Positions 17,443 to 24,452 of a stretch of DNA of 35,775 bases are shown here, piece after piece. Numbering within the stretch: position 1 is the stretch's first letter; each line of letters begins with the position of its first letter. Location: contig QMQS01000001.1 of NCBI GenBank assembly GCA_003650585.1, positions 1 to 35,775 of the forward strand, given 5' to 3'. The translations under genes were made by a program, and so were the position numbers. The notes under the pieces are model-generated. The model was not told the DNA's origin and searched no databases. It saw only the letters and a program-made list of their open reading frames with translations. This stretch comes from Candidatus Woesearchaeota archaeon (GTDB lineage: Archaea; Nanobdellota; Nanobdellia; Woesearchaeales; B29-G15).

Positions 17443-18379
17443 CTCTAATCTCTATATCTTGTATATCTTGTGTGTAGCTTTGATGCTCGAGAGTGAGCCC
17501 CAGCCCCATACCGAGTTTGAACATACCTTGGCTAAAGAGGCTTGCTAGATTCTCGAAAAATGTGCGCTTTGGAGTGACCCTCACCATCTTGACCTTTGTA
17601 ATGTTGAGCACGCTCTTGAGGTAGTTTTCTACCTCGTCATAGCCACCGAGCATGTCAACCAAACCAACATCTATGCCTTCCTCGCCTGTGAAAAACAAGC
17701 CAGTGGCAATCTGTGCCCTCTGGGCTTGAGTTAAACCGCGATTGGTGCTTATCTCTGAAACAAAGCTGTCATGCATCTTGTCAATCTTACTCTGCAGTAT
17801 AGCCCTCTCTTGAGGTGTTAATGGTTTGTACTTTGTGCCGATATCCTTGTAGTCGCCACCCACAAGCCTCTCGTAACTCACATTGTAGCGCTGCATGAGC
17901 CCATAGTAATCAAGGTAAGAGCCAAGCACACCTATGCTGCCAGTTATGGAGTATTTGCTGGCAAACACCACATCACAGGCACTCGCAACCCAGTACGCAC
18001 CCGAGGTGCCAATGTCCCTAATCAAAGCCACACTTGTTTTGTTTAATCCCTTGATTGCATTGGCAATTGCTTCAGAGGCAACAGGTGTGCCCCCGCCCGA
18101 GTTGATGTCAAACACTATTGCCTTTATGTTGGGTGATTCTGAAGCCCTCTTTATTAACTCGATTGTTTCGTCAGGGTTGACCAATTCTGAGTAGAATGGC
18201 CCAGAGAAGCCTATAAAGCCATGGATGGGTATAACAGCCACATTACCGCCGATGAATTCCTGGTTTAGCCCTAGTCCCAAAAATGTTGAGATTAAATAAC
18301 TTATAACAAGTAAAGTGAAGAGTAGTGAAAGCATGAACCTCCATCTTTGCGTGGGTTTAGGGTAGTAGTTGGGTTTCAT
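17435..18379 (-). CDS. sppA: Signal peptide peptidase SppA-type serine protease
   Basis: 314 aa from the ATG at 18379, which has a GGTGG ribosome binding site nine bases upstream; a longer in-frame start lies inside the upstream gene without support. One N-terminal transmembrane segment (about 18-37) anchors an S49/ClpP-like protease domain outside or at the membrane face. The catalytic pair expected for the short, one-domain SppA is visible: Ser126 in GTSGAYW and Lys178 in GDYKDIGTKY. The oxyanion-type region DINSGGGTPVASEAIANAI precedes it. SppA degrades cleaved signal peptides in the membrane. It overlaps the RDD gene upstream by 23 bp, so the two are co-translated. Confidence 0.93.
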   Translation of the reverse strand: MKPNYYPKPTQRWRFMLSLLFTLLVISYLISTFLGLGLNQEFIGGNVAVIPIHGFIGFSGPFYSELVNPDETIELIKRASESPNIKAIVFDINSGGGTPVASEAIANAIKGLNKTSVALIRDIGTSGAYWVASACDVVFASKYSITGSIGVLGSYLDYYGLMQRYNVSYERLVGGDYKDIGTKYKPLTPQERAILQSKIDKMHDSFVSEISTNRGLTQAQRAQIATGLFFTGEEGIDVGLVDMLGGYDEVENYLKSVLNITKVKMVRVTPKRTFFENLASLFSQGMFKLGMGLGLTLEHQSYTQDIQDIEIRAI

Positions 18380-18857
18380 AATAAACCACCTTTGTTTTGG
18401 AGAGCAACTCAAGCAGTCTCCTGTGCTTGGGGTGGAGCAGGATAAACACTGGCTCAATGAACCACAGTAGTATTAAAGGGAAGATGGGTATGAGAAAGAT
18501 GTTCCTCACCATGGCTTGGAGTAGCCCAAGTTTTGGGCCCTCTGAACGCACATACAACCCGAACAAGAGCTTGCCTAGGGTTTGGTGTATCTTGTACTCG
18601 CAAACAGTAAAGTAAACAAATGAGAGCAAGCCTATGATGAGGTAAACCTGGCTGAGTTGTACTGCCACATTAGGGTTCGACTCGAGGGCAGCATAAACAC
18701 TTGAGAAATCACCCTTTGGTATGATGGACGAGATTAAACTGCGAAAGGGCATCACAACCACAAAGTTTAGCACAAAAAGATCGACCAAGAAAGCAATAAA
18801 TCTCTTGATAATTGGCGCCTCTTTCTCTTTTGTGCTTATGCTCAGTCTCTTTGCCAT
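18357..18857 (-). CDS. RDD family membrane protein
   Basis: 166 aa. The RDD signature is recognisable: a basic residue followed by IAFLVDLFVL in the first membrane span, and QTLGKLLFGLYV after the second, with a third hydrophobic stretch around 120-140. RDD proteins are small membrane proteins of mostly unknown function; some have been linked to Na+/H+ transport. It is the first gene of a two-gene unit with sppA (23-bp overlap). A TATA box reading CTTTTTAAA on the minus strand starts about 32 bp before the ATG and no Shine-Dalgarno is seen, so the mRNA is probably leaderless. Confidence 0.85.
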   Translation of the reverse strand: MAKRLSISTKEKEAPIIKRFIAFLVDLFVLNFVVVMPFRSLISSIIPKGDFSSVYAALESNPNVAVQLSQVYLIIGLLSFVYFTVCEYKIHQTLGKLLFGLYVRSEGPKLGLLQAMVRNIFLIPIFPLILLWFIEPVFILLHPKHRRLLELLSKTKVVYYETQLLP

Positions 18858-18878
18858 TTCTTAATAGAAACTCGGGCA

Positions 18879-18893
18879 GTTTTAAAAAGTTTT
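18879..18893 (-). promoter_or_regulatory. TATA box of the RDD-sppA unit (minus strand)
   Basis: On the minus strand this reads AACTTTTTAAAAC; the TATA core begins about 32 bp before the ATG at 18857. It is one half of a compact divergent promoter pair. Confidence 0.6.
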
Positions 18894-18898
18894 GGAAA

Positions 18899-18908
18899 CC
18901 TTTATATA
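18899..18908 (+). promoter_or_regulatory. TATA box of the 86-aa membrane protein gene
   Basis: CCTTTATATA ends at 18908. The core TTTATATA begins 31 bp before the ATG at 18932, and no Shine-Dalgarno is present, which implies a leaderless mRNA. Confidence 0.65.
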
Positions 18909-18931
18909 CTCTCCCCTCATAAAAAACAATC

Positions 18932-19192
18932 ATGAAACCAGGGTTTGAGAAAAGGCTGGGAGGGTTTGGTTTCTTACTGTGGGTGCTTGGTGTGGTGATA
19001 TTTCAGCTGACACCAAACCTCGTTTGGCTTGGGTGGTGCTTGGTTGTGTTTGCATTGATAGTGTGCTATGTTTCATTCAGAGAGGGCTCAAAGAGGTACC
19101 CTGGCAAGATATACTGGTTGACCCTGTTAGGATTTGTGCTTAGCCTACTCACACTCTTGCTTGGATTGATACGTGTTTTTGTTTCATACTAA
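18932..19192 (+). CDS. Small three-span membrane protein
   Basis: 86 aa with three hydrophobic spans (about residues 11-27, 29-48 and 60-83). The connecting loop is basic (FREGSKRYPGK), placing it in the cytoplasm and the C-terminus outside. Not a recognised family. It has its own TATA box at leaderless distance and is divergent from the RDD gene. It sits just upstream of the S-layer gene, but that gene has its own strong promoter, so the neighbourhood does not imply cotranscription. The absence of overlapping alternatives and a clean promoter support coding. Confidence 0.7.
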   Translation: MKPGFEKRLGGFGFLLWVLGVVIFQLTPNLVWLGWCLVVFALIVCYVSFREGSKRYPGKIYWLTLLGFVLSLLTLLLGLIRVFVSY

Positions 19193-19256
19193 ACCCTAAT
19201 TCGGTATCATTAAAGAATGACAAATAGCCATAAAAACCCCTTATTGACGAAAAAAA

Positions 19257-19274
19257 CCGAAAGTTTTATAAATG
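19257..19274 (+). promoter_or_regulatory. Strong BRE/TATA promoter of the S-layer gene
   Basis: CCGAAAG (purine-rich BRE, 19257-19263) is followed directly by TTTTATAAAT (19264-19273), close to the archaeal consensus. Initiation is expected at about 19291-19296, leaving a leader of roughly 110 nt before the S-layer ATG. This is unlike the leaderless neighbours. Confidence 0.75.
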
Positions 19275-19293
19275 AATTGGCTATACAACAGGA

Positions 19294-19317
19294 ATGCCTG
19301 CGCAAGCAGGTGACTAA
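19294..19317 (+). promoter_or_regulatory. Seven-codon upstream ORF with GNRA-capped hairpin in the S-layer leader
   Basis: ATG at 19294 opens a 7-codon frame (MPAQAGD) ending with TAA at 19315-19317. It lies 30 bp after the start of the TATA box, exactly where the start codon lies in the leaderless genes of this window. The same bases form a perfect stem CCTGC/GCAGG (19297-19301 with 19306-19310) around a GCAA tetraloop of the GNRA class. It may stabilise the 5' end of an abundant mRNA, or be translated as a leaderless minicistron, or both. Confidence 0.5.
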
Positions 19318-19363
19318 GAGCGTTCTAAGAGTGCCTTTACAAGAGAAAAAGGAATGGACTAGA

Positions 19364-19405
19364 TAGCCGAAAAAAACAAAACCTAGCGAGGTGAAATAAG
19401 GCTAT
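19364..19405 (+). promoter_or_regulatory. Possible start-codon-sequestering pairing in the S-layer leader
   Basis: ATAGCC (19364-19369) is complementary to GGCTAT (19400-19405), which includes the first two bases of the S-layer ATG. The loop contains the Shine-Dalgarno GAGGTGA (19387-19393), itself within a small ACCT-AGCG-AGGT hairpin (19381-19392). The pairings are short and could be chance. Confidence 0.25.
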
Positions 19406-21722
19406 GAGAACAAAAGCAGTAATAAAGAAGATAGCTGCGTTGGGTACAGGGATTGCAATGATGGGCGCCACCTTATTCGGCGCAATGGCAGCAGATCTAG
19501 CAGACTACCCAAATATGTTTTTCAAGGACCACAAGTTCAACGCAGCTATAGTAGTGGGTGACGAAGCCGCAGCCTCAGACGTGGTGGGTGCAATTGACCT
19601 TGCAGCGAGCCTACAGTATGCAGCGAAAGAGCAAAAAACCATATCAGTTGGCGGCACCACAACAGTGTCTGCCTCTGAAGGTGTAGAGGTCAAGGCAACA
19701 GGCAACCACCTAACTCTGGGAGAGGCATTGAATGCCGTGGAGGACACCTTTAAGAAGGACGACCTCCCAGTGCTGTTGGCTGACGGGAATGTGATTGATG
19801 ACTCAGAAGACACAGACCACGAGTATTCACAGAAGCTGTTAACCAGCGCTGATGTGGTGAAGTTCGACAACCCTGATTCAGATGTGTTCGGGGACATGCC
19901 AGGGCTTTACCTGGACCAGTCAAGTGGTGTGGCTTACACCGTAGTGATTGACTTTGACACAGCATTGAACGCCACTGCGCTCGACGACAGCGAGAAGATA
20001 GAGATGATGGGTAAGACATTTACCTTTGACCCGAACATGGCTTCAGGCGACAACACCTTGGTGCTGTATGCCTCAGAGAAGACAGAGACGATTAATGTGG
20101 GTGAGACCAAAGAGGTTGAGCTACAGGACGGTTCAAAGCTCACAATTGAGCTTGTGGGAGCCAACTCTGACACAGAATCAGCCACATTGAGGGTTAACGG
20201 CAAGACCTACTCAGTAAACAGCGGAGACACCATTAGCCCAGGTGGGACACAGATATACATCAATGATGTGTTCACCTACAACATTCCAACCCCAGGTGCA
20301 GCAGTAGAGTTCTTTGTGGGCTCAGACAAGATAGAGATAGATGCCTCTGGTGGCTACAATGATGTGGAGATTGATGACGACACCATCACAGGCGTGAAGG
20401 CATCTGTTGGTGGTGGCTTGGAAGCAATTGAGGAGATCAACTTCACAGTAACACCGAGCGAATTCGATGACGACCAATACAAGTACCTGCAGCTTGGAGA
20501 GAGTTTCACAGACCCGTTCTTCAAGACATTCAAGATGGAGTTTGCTGGAGTCACACCAGAGCTCAAGGATTCCTCCAAGACGAAGATTTCCTTGACAAGG
20601 TCTGGTGACGACTACAAACTCAGCTTTGTCAACAAGGACGGGGAGAGCTACGAGTTTACTCTCTTCCACAGCGACTCTGGTAGCGACACAGTCGAGTACT
20701 ATGAGGACTTTGCAGGTGCCACAGACAACCTGACCAAGGACAAGATATTCATCCTCAATGAGGGTGATGTGACCAAGGTCTTTAAGCTCGTGTCTGTTGT
20801 GACCGAGAGTGGCACTGCCAAGGCAAAGATTAAGGACTTGAGTGACAACTCAGAGTTTAAGGTTGAGGTTGGTGATGAGATAGGCGACACAGGTGTGACA
20901 GTGGCTGCACTGAATGATGGTGCAACTGACTGGATGTCGATTGATGACAATACCAGTCTGACTATTACCACGAAGTATGACGGAACCATAACAATAACCT
21001 CAGCCCCAGGTAACGAGAGCATCTACGACTTGACCTTCGAAGAGGGTACGACCAACTTTGACGACTTGGTTGCTGGTAACGCACTCACGATTGAGGTGAA
21101 TGTGACCGGCGATTCCAGCGATGGTGACGAGGATATTACCATTGGCGACATAGACTTCGACAATGCCAACAATGTTAACGAGAAGTCAGACGAGGACAGC
21201 AAGGTTCAGTACGGTGTGTCCAAGTTTGGTACCTACTTCGAGAGAGAACGCGAGAACAACGGTGCCTACCTAGACATCTACTACCCCAAGGAGGAGCAGA
21301 GTTTCCACATCTTCTTCATGCCAGTGAGTGGAGAAGTTAGCACCACTCCAGGGGGCCAGACAATAACCTACTACGAACTCAACCCAATTGAGGTTGGTGC
21401 TGCCAAACTCGCATCAGAGATTGCTGATGTGACTGCGCAGAACCTCATCGTAGTGGGTGGCCCATGTGCGAACTCTGTGGCTTCCAAGTTGTTGGGTAAT
21501 CCCACCAACTGTGCTGAGGGCTTCGAGGAAGGCAAGGCCATTATCAAGTTGATTGAGAATGGCGACAATGTGGCACTGTTGGTTGCTGGTTACAGCGCTG
21601 ACGATACACGCAGAGCCACCACTGTGCTTGCCAACTACGAGGACTATGCCCTTAGCGGGACAGAGATGGTAGTCACCGGTACAAGTCTCACAGATATAAC
21701 TGTGAGCGCACCAACACCCTAA
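19404..21722 (+). CDS. S-layer protein
   Basis: 772 aa, the probable major surface-layer subunit. A signal peptide covers residues 1-29 (KKIAALGTGIAMMGATLFG, cleavage at AMA-ADL). It is followed by the S-layer N-terminal motif FNAAIVVGDEAAASD-VGAIDLA, as in Methanococcus-type S-layer proteins and their DPANN relatives. The long middle is beta-rich and strongly acidic (many Asp/Glu, few Lys clusters). The C-terminal domain has LIVVGGPCANSVASKLLGN and VALLVAGYSADDTRRA, typical of the family, with two cysteines that could pair. No C-terminal membrane anchor or sorting tail is visible, so attachment must be by other means. Strong BRE/TATA promoter, structured leader, GAGGTGA ribosome binding site and T-rich terminator fit very high expression. 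It is longer than the 550-600 aa I recall for methanococcal proteins. Confidence 0.92.
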   Translation: MRTKAVIKKIAALGTGIAMMGATLFGAMAADLADYPNMFFKDHKFNAAIVVGDEAAASDVVGAIDLAASLQYAAKEQKTISVGGTTTVSASEGVEVKATGNHLTLGEALNAVEDTFKKDDLPVLLADGNVIDDSEDTDHEYSQKLLTSADVVKFDNPDSDVFGDMPGLYLDQSSGVAYTVVIDFDTALNATALDDSEKIEMMGKTFTFDPNMASGDNTLVLYASEKTETINVGETKEVELQDGSKLTIELVGANSDTESATLRVNGKTYSVNSGDTISPGGTQIYINDVFTYNIPTPGAAVEFFVGSDKIEIDASGGYNDVEIDDDTITGVKASVGGGLEAIEEINFTVTPSEFDDDQYKYLQLGESFTDPFFKTFKMEFAGVTPELKDSSKTKISLTRSGDDYKLSFVNKDGESYEFTLFHSDSGSDTVEYYEDFAGATDNLTKDKIFILNEGDVTKVFKLVSVVTESGTAKAKIKDLSDNSEFKVEVGDEIGDTGVTVAALNDGATDWMSIDDNTSLTITTKYDGTITITSAPGNESIYDLTFEEGTTNFDDLVAGNALTIEVNVTGDSSDGDEDITIGDIDFDNANNVNEKSDEDSKVQYGVSKFGTYFERERENNGAYLDIYYPKEEQSFHIFFMPVSGEVSTTPGGQTITYYELNPIEVGAAKLASEIADVTAQNLIVVGGPCANSVASKLLGNPTNCAEGFEEGKAIIKLIENGDNVALLVAGYSADDTRRATTVLANYEDYALSGTEMVVTGTSLTDITVSAPTP

Positions 21723-21726
21723 ACCC

Positions 21727-21749
21727 TTTTCTTTTTTTTAATTAATTTT
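21727..21749 (+). terminator. T-rich terminator of the S-layer gene
   Basis: Five bases after the stop codon comes TTTTC followed by eight T and a further T-rich stretch, the usual archaeal intrinsic termination signal. No strong hairpin precedes it. Confidence 0.65.
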
Positions 21750-21758
21750 AACCCTAAA

Positions 21759-21769
21759 CCTTAAATATT
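21759..21769 (+). promoter_or_regulatory. TATA box of the zinc-ribbon gene
   Basis: CTTAAATATT (21760-21769) starts 31 bp before the ATG at 21791, implying a leaderless mRNA. It is separated from the S-layer terminator by about 10 bp. Confidence 0.6.
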
Positions 21770-21790
21770 GCCAAAGTAATTCTTTTTGCT

Positions 21791-22003
21791 ATGGTAGACT
21801 ACAAGGTGGTGCAGTGCCCCTTTTGTGGTTTTATACAGCTATCCACTGCCAAATCTGTGTTCAAATGCCTTAGATGTAGCAGAACCAGACGCATCACAAC
21901 TTCAAAAGGCATCCCAAGCATAAGAATAATCAGGGTGTTTGCTGATTTCAAGAGGGCAAATGCCTTCATTCAAGAATACAAACGCTTACAGGGCTTTTCC
22001 TAA
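21791..22003 (+). CDS. Small zinc-ribbon protein
   Basis: 70 aa with a zinc ribbon made by CPFC (Cys9, Cys12) and CLRC (Cys26, Cys29), followed by a short basic strand segment (SRTRRI) and a C-terminal helix with several Lys/Arg. It resembles the small archaeal zinc-ribbon proteins of unknown function that may bind nucleic acid; no specific family is certain. It has its own leaderless-type promoter. Its last 18 bp overlap the convergent radical SAM gene (21986-22003). Confidence 0.75.
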   Translation: MVDYKVVQCPFCGFIQLSTAKSVFKCLRCSRTRRITTSKGIPSIRIIRVFADFKRANAFIQEYKRLQGFS

Positions 22004-23185
22004 GTATATATTGTGCTTTGTTCTAATTATCTTGAAAGTAACCCAACCACTGCGCTTTGGGGTTATTACAGTGATGTTGCGCTCTCTTGCAGCCACTATC
22101 ACCTCATTCTTGTACCTCCCAGGGCAGATTATTTTTGCCTTGACCACCTCGCCAAGCTTGAACACTTTGGGTAATGATCTAGCTGGTCTAATATTGAAAT
22201 GCTTTGGTGTTAGCTTTAGCTTGATGTCAAACTCTTGCTCGAGTTGACTCAACCTCTTGTAAAACTCTTTCCAACTCAGTTGCTTCACCGGCCTCCTACC
22301 ATGCTTGTATTCAAGAAAGTTCTGTATTGCCACAACTGCACCCAATTCTTTACCGAGTTGGATTATTTTGGATATCTCAGAGTCATTGTAGCCAGGTAAG
22401 AGCACAGGTGCTAGCACCAACCGGGCATTGGTCGAGGCAATATATCTTGCCACATCTAGAACTTGCTTCACTGGATAACCTGTGCCAGCCATCTCGTTTG
22501 CAATTCTCTGGTCGAGAGCGTTTAGAGAGATGTTGAATTGGTTCATCCCTGCATCAATTAGCTGCTTTGCCCTCTCTCTGTTTAAGAGCACACCATTTGT
22601 ATCGATTGAAATCCTGCTTACCCTTGGAATCTTTGATAGCTGGCTTACCAATGCGGTTAGCTCAGAGTAGAGCATGGGCTCCCCCTGGCTGTTTATGTGG
22701 AGCTCCACATCTTCTATGTCTTTAAACTCAACAATTCGCCTGACTTCTCTAACCAAATAGTCCTGCTCCACAACAAAATCATGGCTTGTTGAAGAGAGCC
22801 CCTCGCTCACAGAGCAGTATATACAATTGAGGTTACATGATGTTAATGGCTTGACCTCAAGCAAGCTCGTGCCCCTGTCAATCACCCCAAAACTAATATT
22901 GCCAACCAAGGGTATGCCTGAGTTGGCATGTATGTATGTGGCTGGGTTGTTCGTGATTCTGTTCCTCAGCCCAAGCACACCTTTGCTGAGAAGAAACAAA
23001 AGCTTTCTTCTGGCTACACTCTCACTCAGGGTTGGAAACTCTATCGCTTTCCTATTAAACTTAAACTCACCCAATTCGTGGAGTTCTCTTTTGTCTAGTT
23101 CGAACTCAAAAATATTGTAGAGCAAAACACCAAGCTTCTCGCCTTTGTCCTTGAACTCAATCTCTTCAAATTCTAACCTTGCCAT
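21986..23185 (-). CDS. Radical SAM protein with C-terminal TRAM-like domain
   Basis: 399 aa. The radical SAM iron-sulfur motif C-x3-C-x2-C is Cys117, Cys121 and Cys124 (TSCNLNCIYCS). Later core features are the strand HINSQGEPMLY (GGEP-like position) and SIDTNGVLL. The last 65 residues or so (KLGEVVKAKIICPGR, then NEVIVAARERNITVI) look like a TRAM domain, an RNA-binding beta-barrel seen in tRNA-modifying enzymes such as MiaB and TrmA/RumA. The first 110 residues are a family-specific N-terminal region, not the MiaB-type UPF0004 domain. A conserved archaeal radical SAM/TRAM group exists (COG2100-like, from memory) without an established reaction. RNA modification is a reasonable inference. A TATA box about 32 bp upstream suggests a leaderless mRNA. 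Confidence 0.85.
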   Translation of the reverse strand: MARLEFEEIEFKDKGEKLGVLLYNIFEFELDKRELHELGEFKFNRKAIEFPTLSESVARRKLLFLLSKGVLGLRNRITNNPATYIHANSGIPLVGNISFGVIDRGTSLLEVKPLTSCNLNCIYCSVSEGLSSTSHDFVVEQDYLVREVRRIVEFKDIEDVELHINSQGEPMLYSELTALVSQLSKIPRVSRISIDTNGVLLNRERAKQLIDAGMNQFNISLNALDQRIANEMAGTGYPVKQVLDVARYIASTNARLVLAPVLLPGYNDSEISKIIQLGKELGAVVAIQNFLEYKHGRRPVKQLSWKEFYKRLSQLEQEFDIKLKLTPKHFNIRPARSLPKVFKLGEVVKAKIICPGRYKNEVIVAARERNITVITPKRSGWVTFKIIRTKHNIYLGKAL

Positions 23186-23207
23186 GTTGGGTTTGGTGCT
23201 GGGTTGT

Positions 23208-23219
23208 TGTTATAAAAGT
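23208..23219 (-). promoter_or_regulatory. TATA box of the radical SAM gene (minus strand)
   Basis: On the minus strand this reads AACTTTTATAAC; the core begins about 32 bp before the ATG at 23185. It is the left half of a divergent promoter with the GINS gene. Confidence 0.6.
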
Positions 23220-23227
23220 TTTGGAAA

Positions 23228-23239
23228 GATTTAAAAATT
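23228..23239 (+). promoter_or_regulatory. TATA box of the GINS51 gene
   Basis: GAAAG (BRE-like) followed by ATTTAAAAATTA. Initiation near 23257 gives a short leader containing the ribosome binding site GGGGGGT (23262-23267) just before the ATG at 23273. Confidence 0.6.
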
Positions 23240-23272
23240 AGGAAACCCAAATCAAATTATTGGGGGGTCTGA

Positions 23273-23908
23273 ATGGATAATGTGCAAGAAATAAATGTGA
23301 GTCTGGAAACCCTTTTTGAGATGCTTAGGTTGGAGAAGAAGCGTGGTGAAATCCAGCCACTGCCACCCACTTTCTTACAGGACCTCCGGGCTTATATACA
23401 GAAAAAGCGCTCTATAATTCAAAACTCAACCGGGGTTTCCCAAGAGACAGTAGACAGGGCAAGGAGACAGCTTGAGAATGTGTTTAGAATAATCGAAGAA
23501 TTGTTTGGGGTGAGGGAAAAGAAAGTGATTGAGCTTGCCAGACTTAAAGCCAACCGTTCCATGGAAGCTTTAGAGGGGCTTGGTTTGATTGAGGAAGAGG
23601 TTGAGTTGTATCGACAAATGACCCAAGTGCTAAAGAGTTTTCGCCATAATCTAGTCACCAAAATCAAGCAGAGTGATACAAGCAAGCCCCACGATGCCCA
23701 AACCATTCAACCAAAGCCAGAGCCAAAAATCCCCGTTAACAAAGGCACTATGAGAGTGTTACTACTCAAGCCCCTTCCGAGGTTTGTGGGTGAGGGGTTT
23801 AAGGTATACGGACCATATAATGAGGGCGATAGCGTGGAACTCCCTAGCAACATTGCTGAGCTGTTGATTAAGAAAGGGCATGCCAAGGAGTTTAGCGCCA
23901 ATAACTAA
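23273..23908 (+). CDS. gins51: GINS complex subunit Gins51 (Sld5/Psf1-type) DNA replication factor
   Basis: 211 aa. The N-terminal helical A domain (about 1-135) begins with the LETLFEMLRLEKKRGEIQPLPPTF pattern typical of archaeal GINS51. A linker rich in Pro/Lys (about 137-155) leads to the small beta B domain (about 158-208), with KVYGPYNEGD and LPSNIAELLIKKGHA. This A-then-B order defines Gins51/Sld5/Psf1. GINS binds MCM and the RecJ-like Cdc45/GAN protein to form the CMG-type helicase. The neighbourhood fits: archaeal GINS genes commonly sit beside eL42, S27e and aIF2-alpha. The gene has its own promoter and a GGGGGGT ribosome binding site. Confidence 0.85.
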   Translation: MDNVQEINVSLETLFEMLRLEKKRGEIQPLPPTFLQDLRAYIQKKRSIIQNSTGVSQETVDRARRQLENVFRIIEELFGVREKKVIELARLKANRSMEALEGLGLIEEEVELYRQMTQVLKSFRHNLVTKIKQSDTSKPHDAQTIQPKPEPKIPVNKGTMRVLLLKPLPRFVGEGFKVYGPYNEGDSVELPSNIAELLIKKGHAKEFSANN

Positions 23909-23928
23909 ACCAGGTTCTACCAAAATCT

Positions 23929-23939
23929 ATTTAAATATA
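23929..23939 (+). promoter_or_regulatory. TATA box of the eL42-S27e-aIF2alpha-Nop10 operon
   Basis: TTTAAATATA (23930-23939) starts 29 bp before the ATG at 23959. No Shine-Dalgarno precedes that ATG, so the operon mRNA is probably leaderless. Confidence 0.7.
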
Positions 23940-23958
23940 ACCCTTTTCCAAACTCCTA

Positions 23959-24276
23959 ATGAAAATACCCAAAGTCATTCGAAGGTTTTGTCCTTACTGT
24001 AAGAAATACACAGACCATAAAGTCAAGAGCGCGAGGAAAGCCACCCCTGGCTCAGCCCACCCCATGTCATATGGCTCAAAGGTTAGGCAGAAGTTGCGCG
24101 GTGTCAACAGGGGGTTTGGGAATAAGGGGAGATACTCTAGAAAGCCAGTCGGGGCTCGAAAAAGAACAGGCAGGAAAACAACAAAGAAAACAGACCTCAG
24201 GTTCGAGTGTGTTGAGTGTAAGAAGGAGCACACCCAATCAAAGGGTATAAGGACGAAAAGGTTGGAGATAAAATGA
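23959..24276 (+). CDS. rpl44e: Ribosomal protein eL42 (L44e)
   Basis: 105 aa large-subunit ribosomal protein near the E site. The N-terminus IPKVIRRFCPYCKKYTDH and the C-terminal CVECKK form the four-Cys zinc site (CxxC 11-14 and CxxC about 86-89). The very basic centre (GRYSRKPVGARKRTGRKTTKK) is the rRNA-binding extension. Length and composition are typical for the family. The last codon overlaps the ATG of rps27e (ATGA). Confidence 0.97.
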   Translation: MKIPKVIRRFCPYCKKYTDHKVKSARKATPGSAHPMSYGSKVRQKLRGVNRGFGNKGRYSRKPVGARKRTGRKTTKKTDLRFECVECKKEHTQSKGIRTKRLEIK

Positions 24277-24452
24277 ACAAGAAACGAGATTCAAGGTTCA
24301 TCAAGGTTAGGTGCAATAAATGCAAGAACGAGCAGGTCATTTTTGGAAAATGCTCCACTATTGTGCGCTGCCTTGTCTGTGGGAATGAGTTGGCTTACCC
24401 CACTGGGGGTAAGAGCGATGTTCGTTCCAGTATCTTGGAGGTGCTGGATTAA
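24273..24452 (+). CDS. rps27e: Ribosomal protein S27e
   Basis: 59 aa small-subunit ribosomal protein. The frame opens at the ATG overlapping the eL42 stop (ATGA, 24273-24276) and ends with TAA at 24450-24452, directly against the next ATG. It begins MNKKRDSRFIKVRC and has the expected zinc ribbon, with Cys14/Cys17 (CNKC) and Cys33/Cys36 (CLVC). GGKSDVRSSILEVLD at the C-terminus matches the family ending. It is easy to miss because of its small size, but the motifs and the coupled position between eL42 and aIF2-alpha make it secure. Confidence 0.96.
   Translation: MNKKRDSRFIKVRCNKCKNEQVIFGKCSTIVRCLVCGNELAYPTGGKSDVRSSILEVLD

Noticed and set aside
18380..18457. 26-residue N-terminal extension of SppA, rich in cysteines
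   Set aside because: It lies in the 3' part of the RDD gene, is out of keeping with the family, and the ATG at 18379 has a GGTGG ribosome binding site.
19193..19403. tRNA or other stable RNA gene in the longest intergenic gap
   Set aside because: No cloverleaf, no C/D or H/ACA boxes; the structure present is explained as the S-layer promoter and leader.
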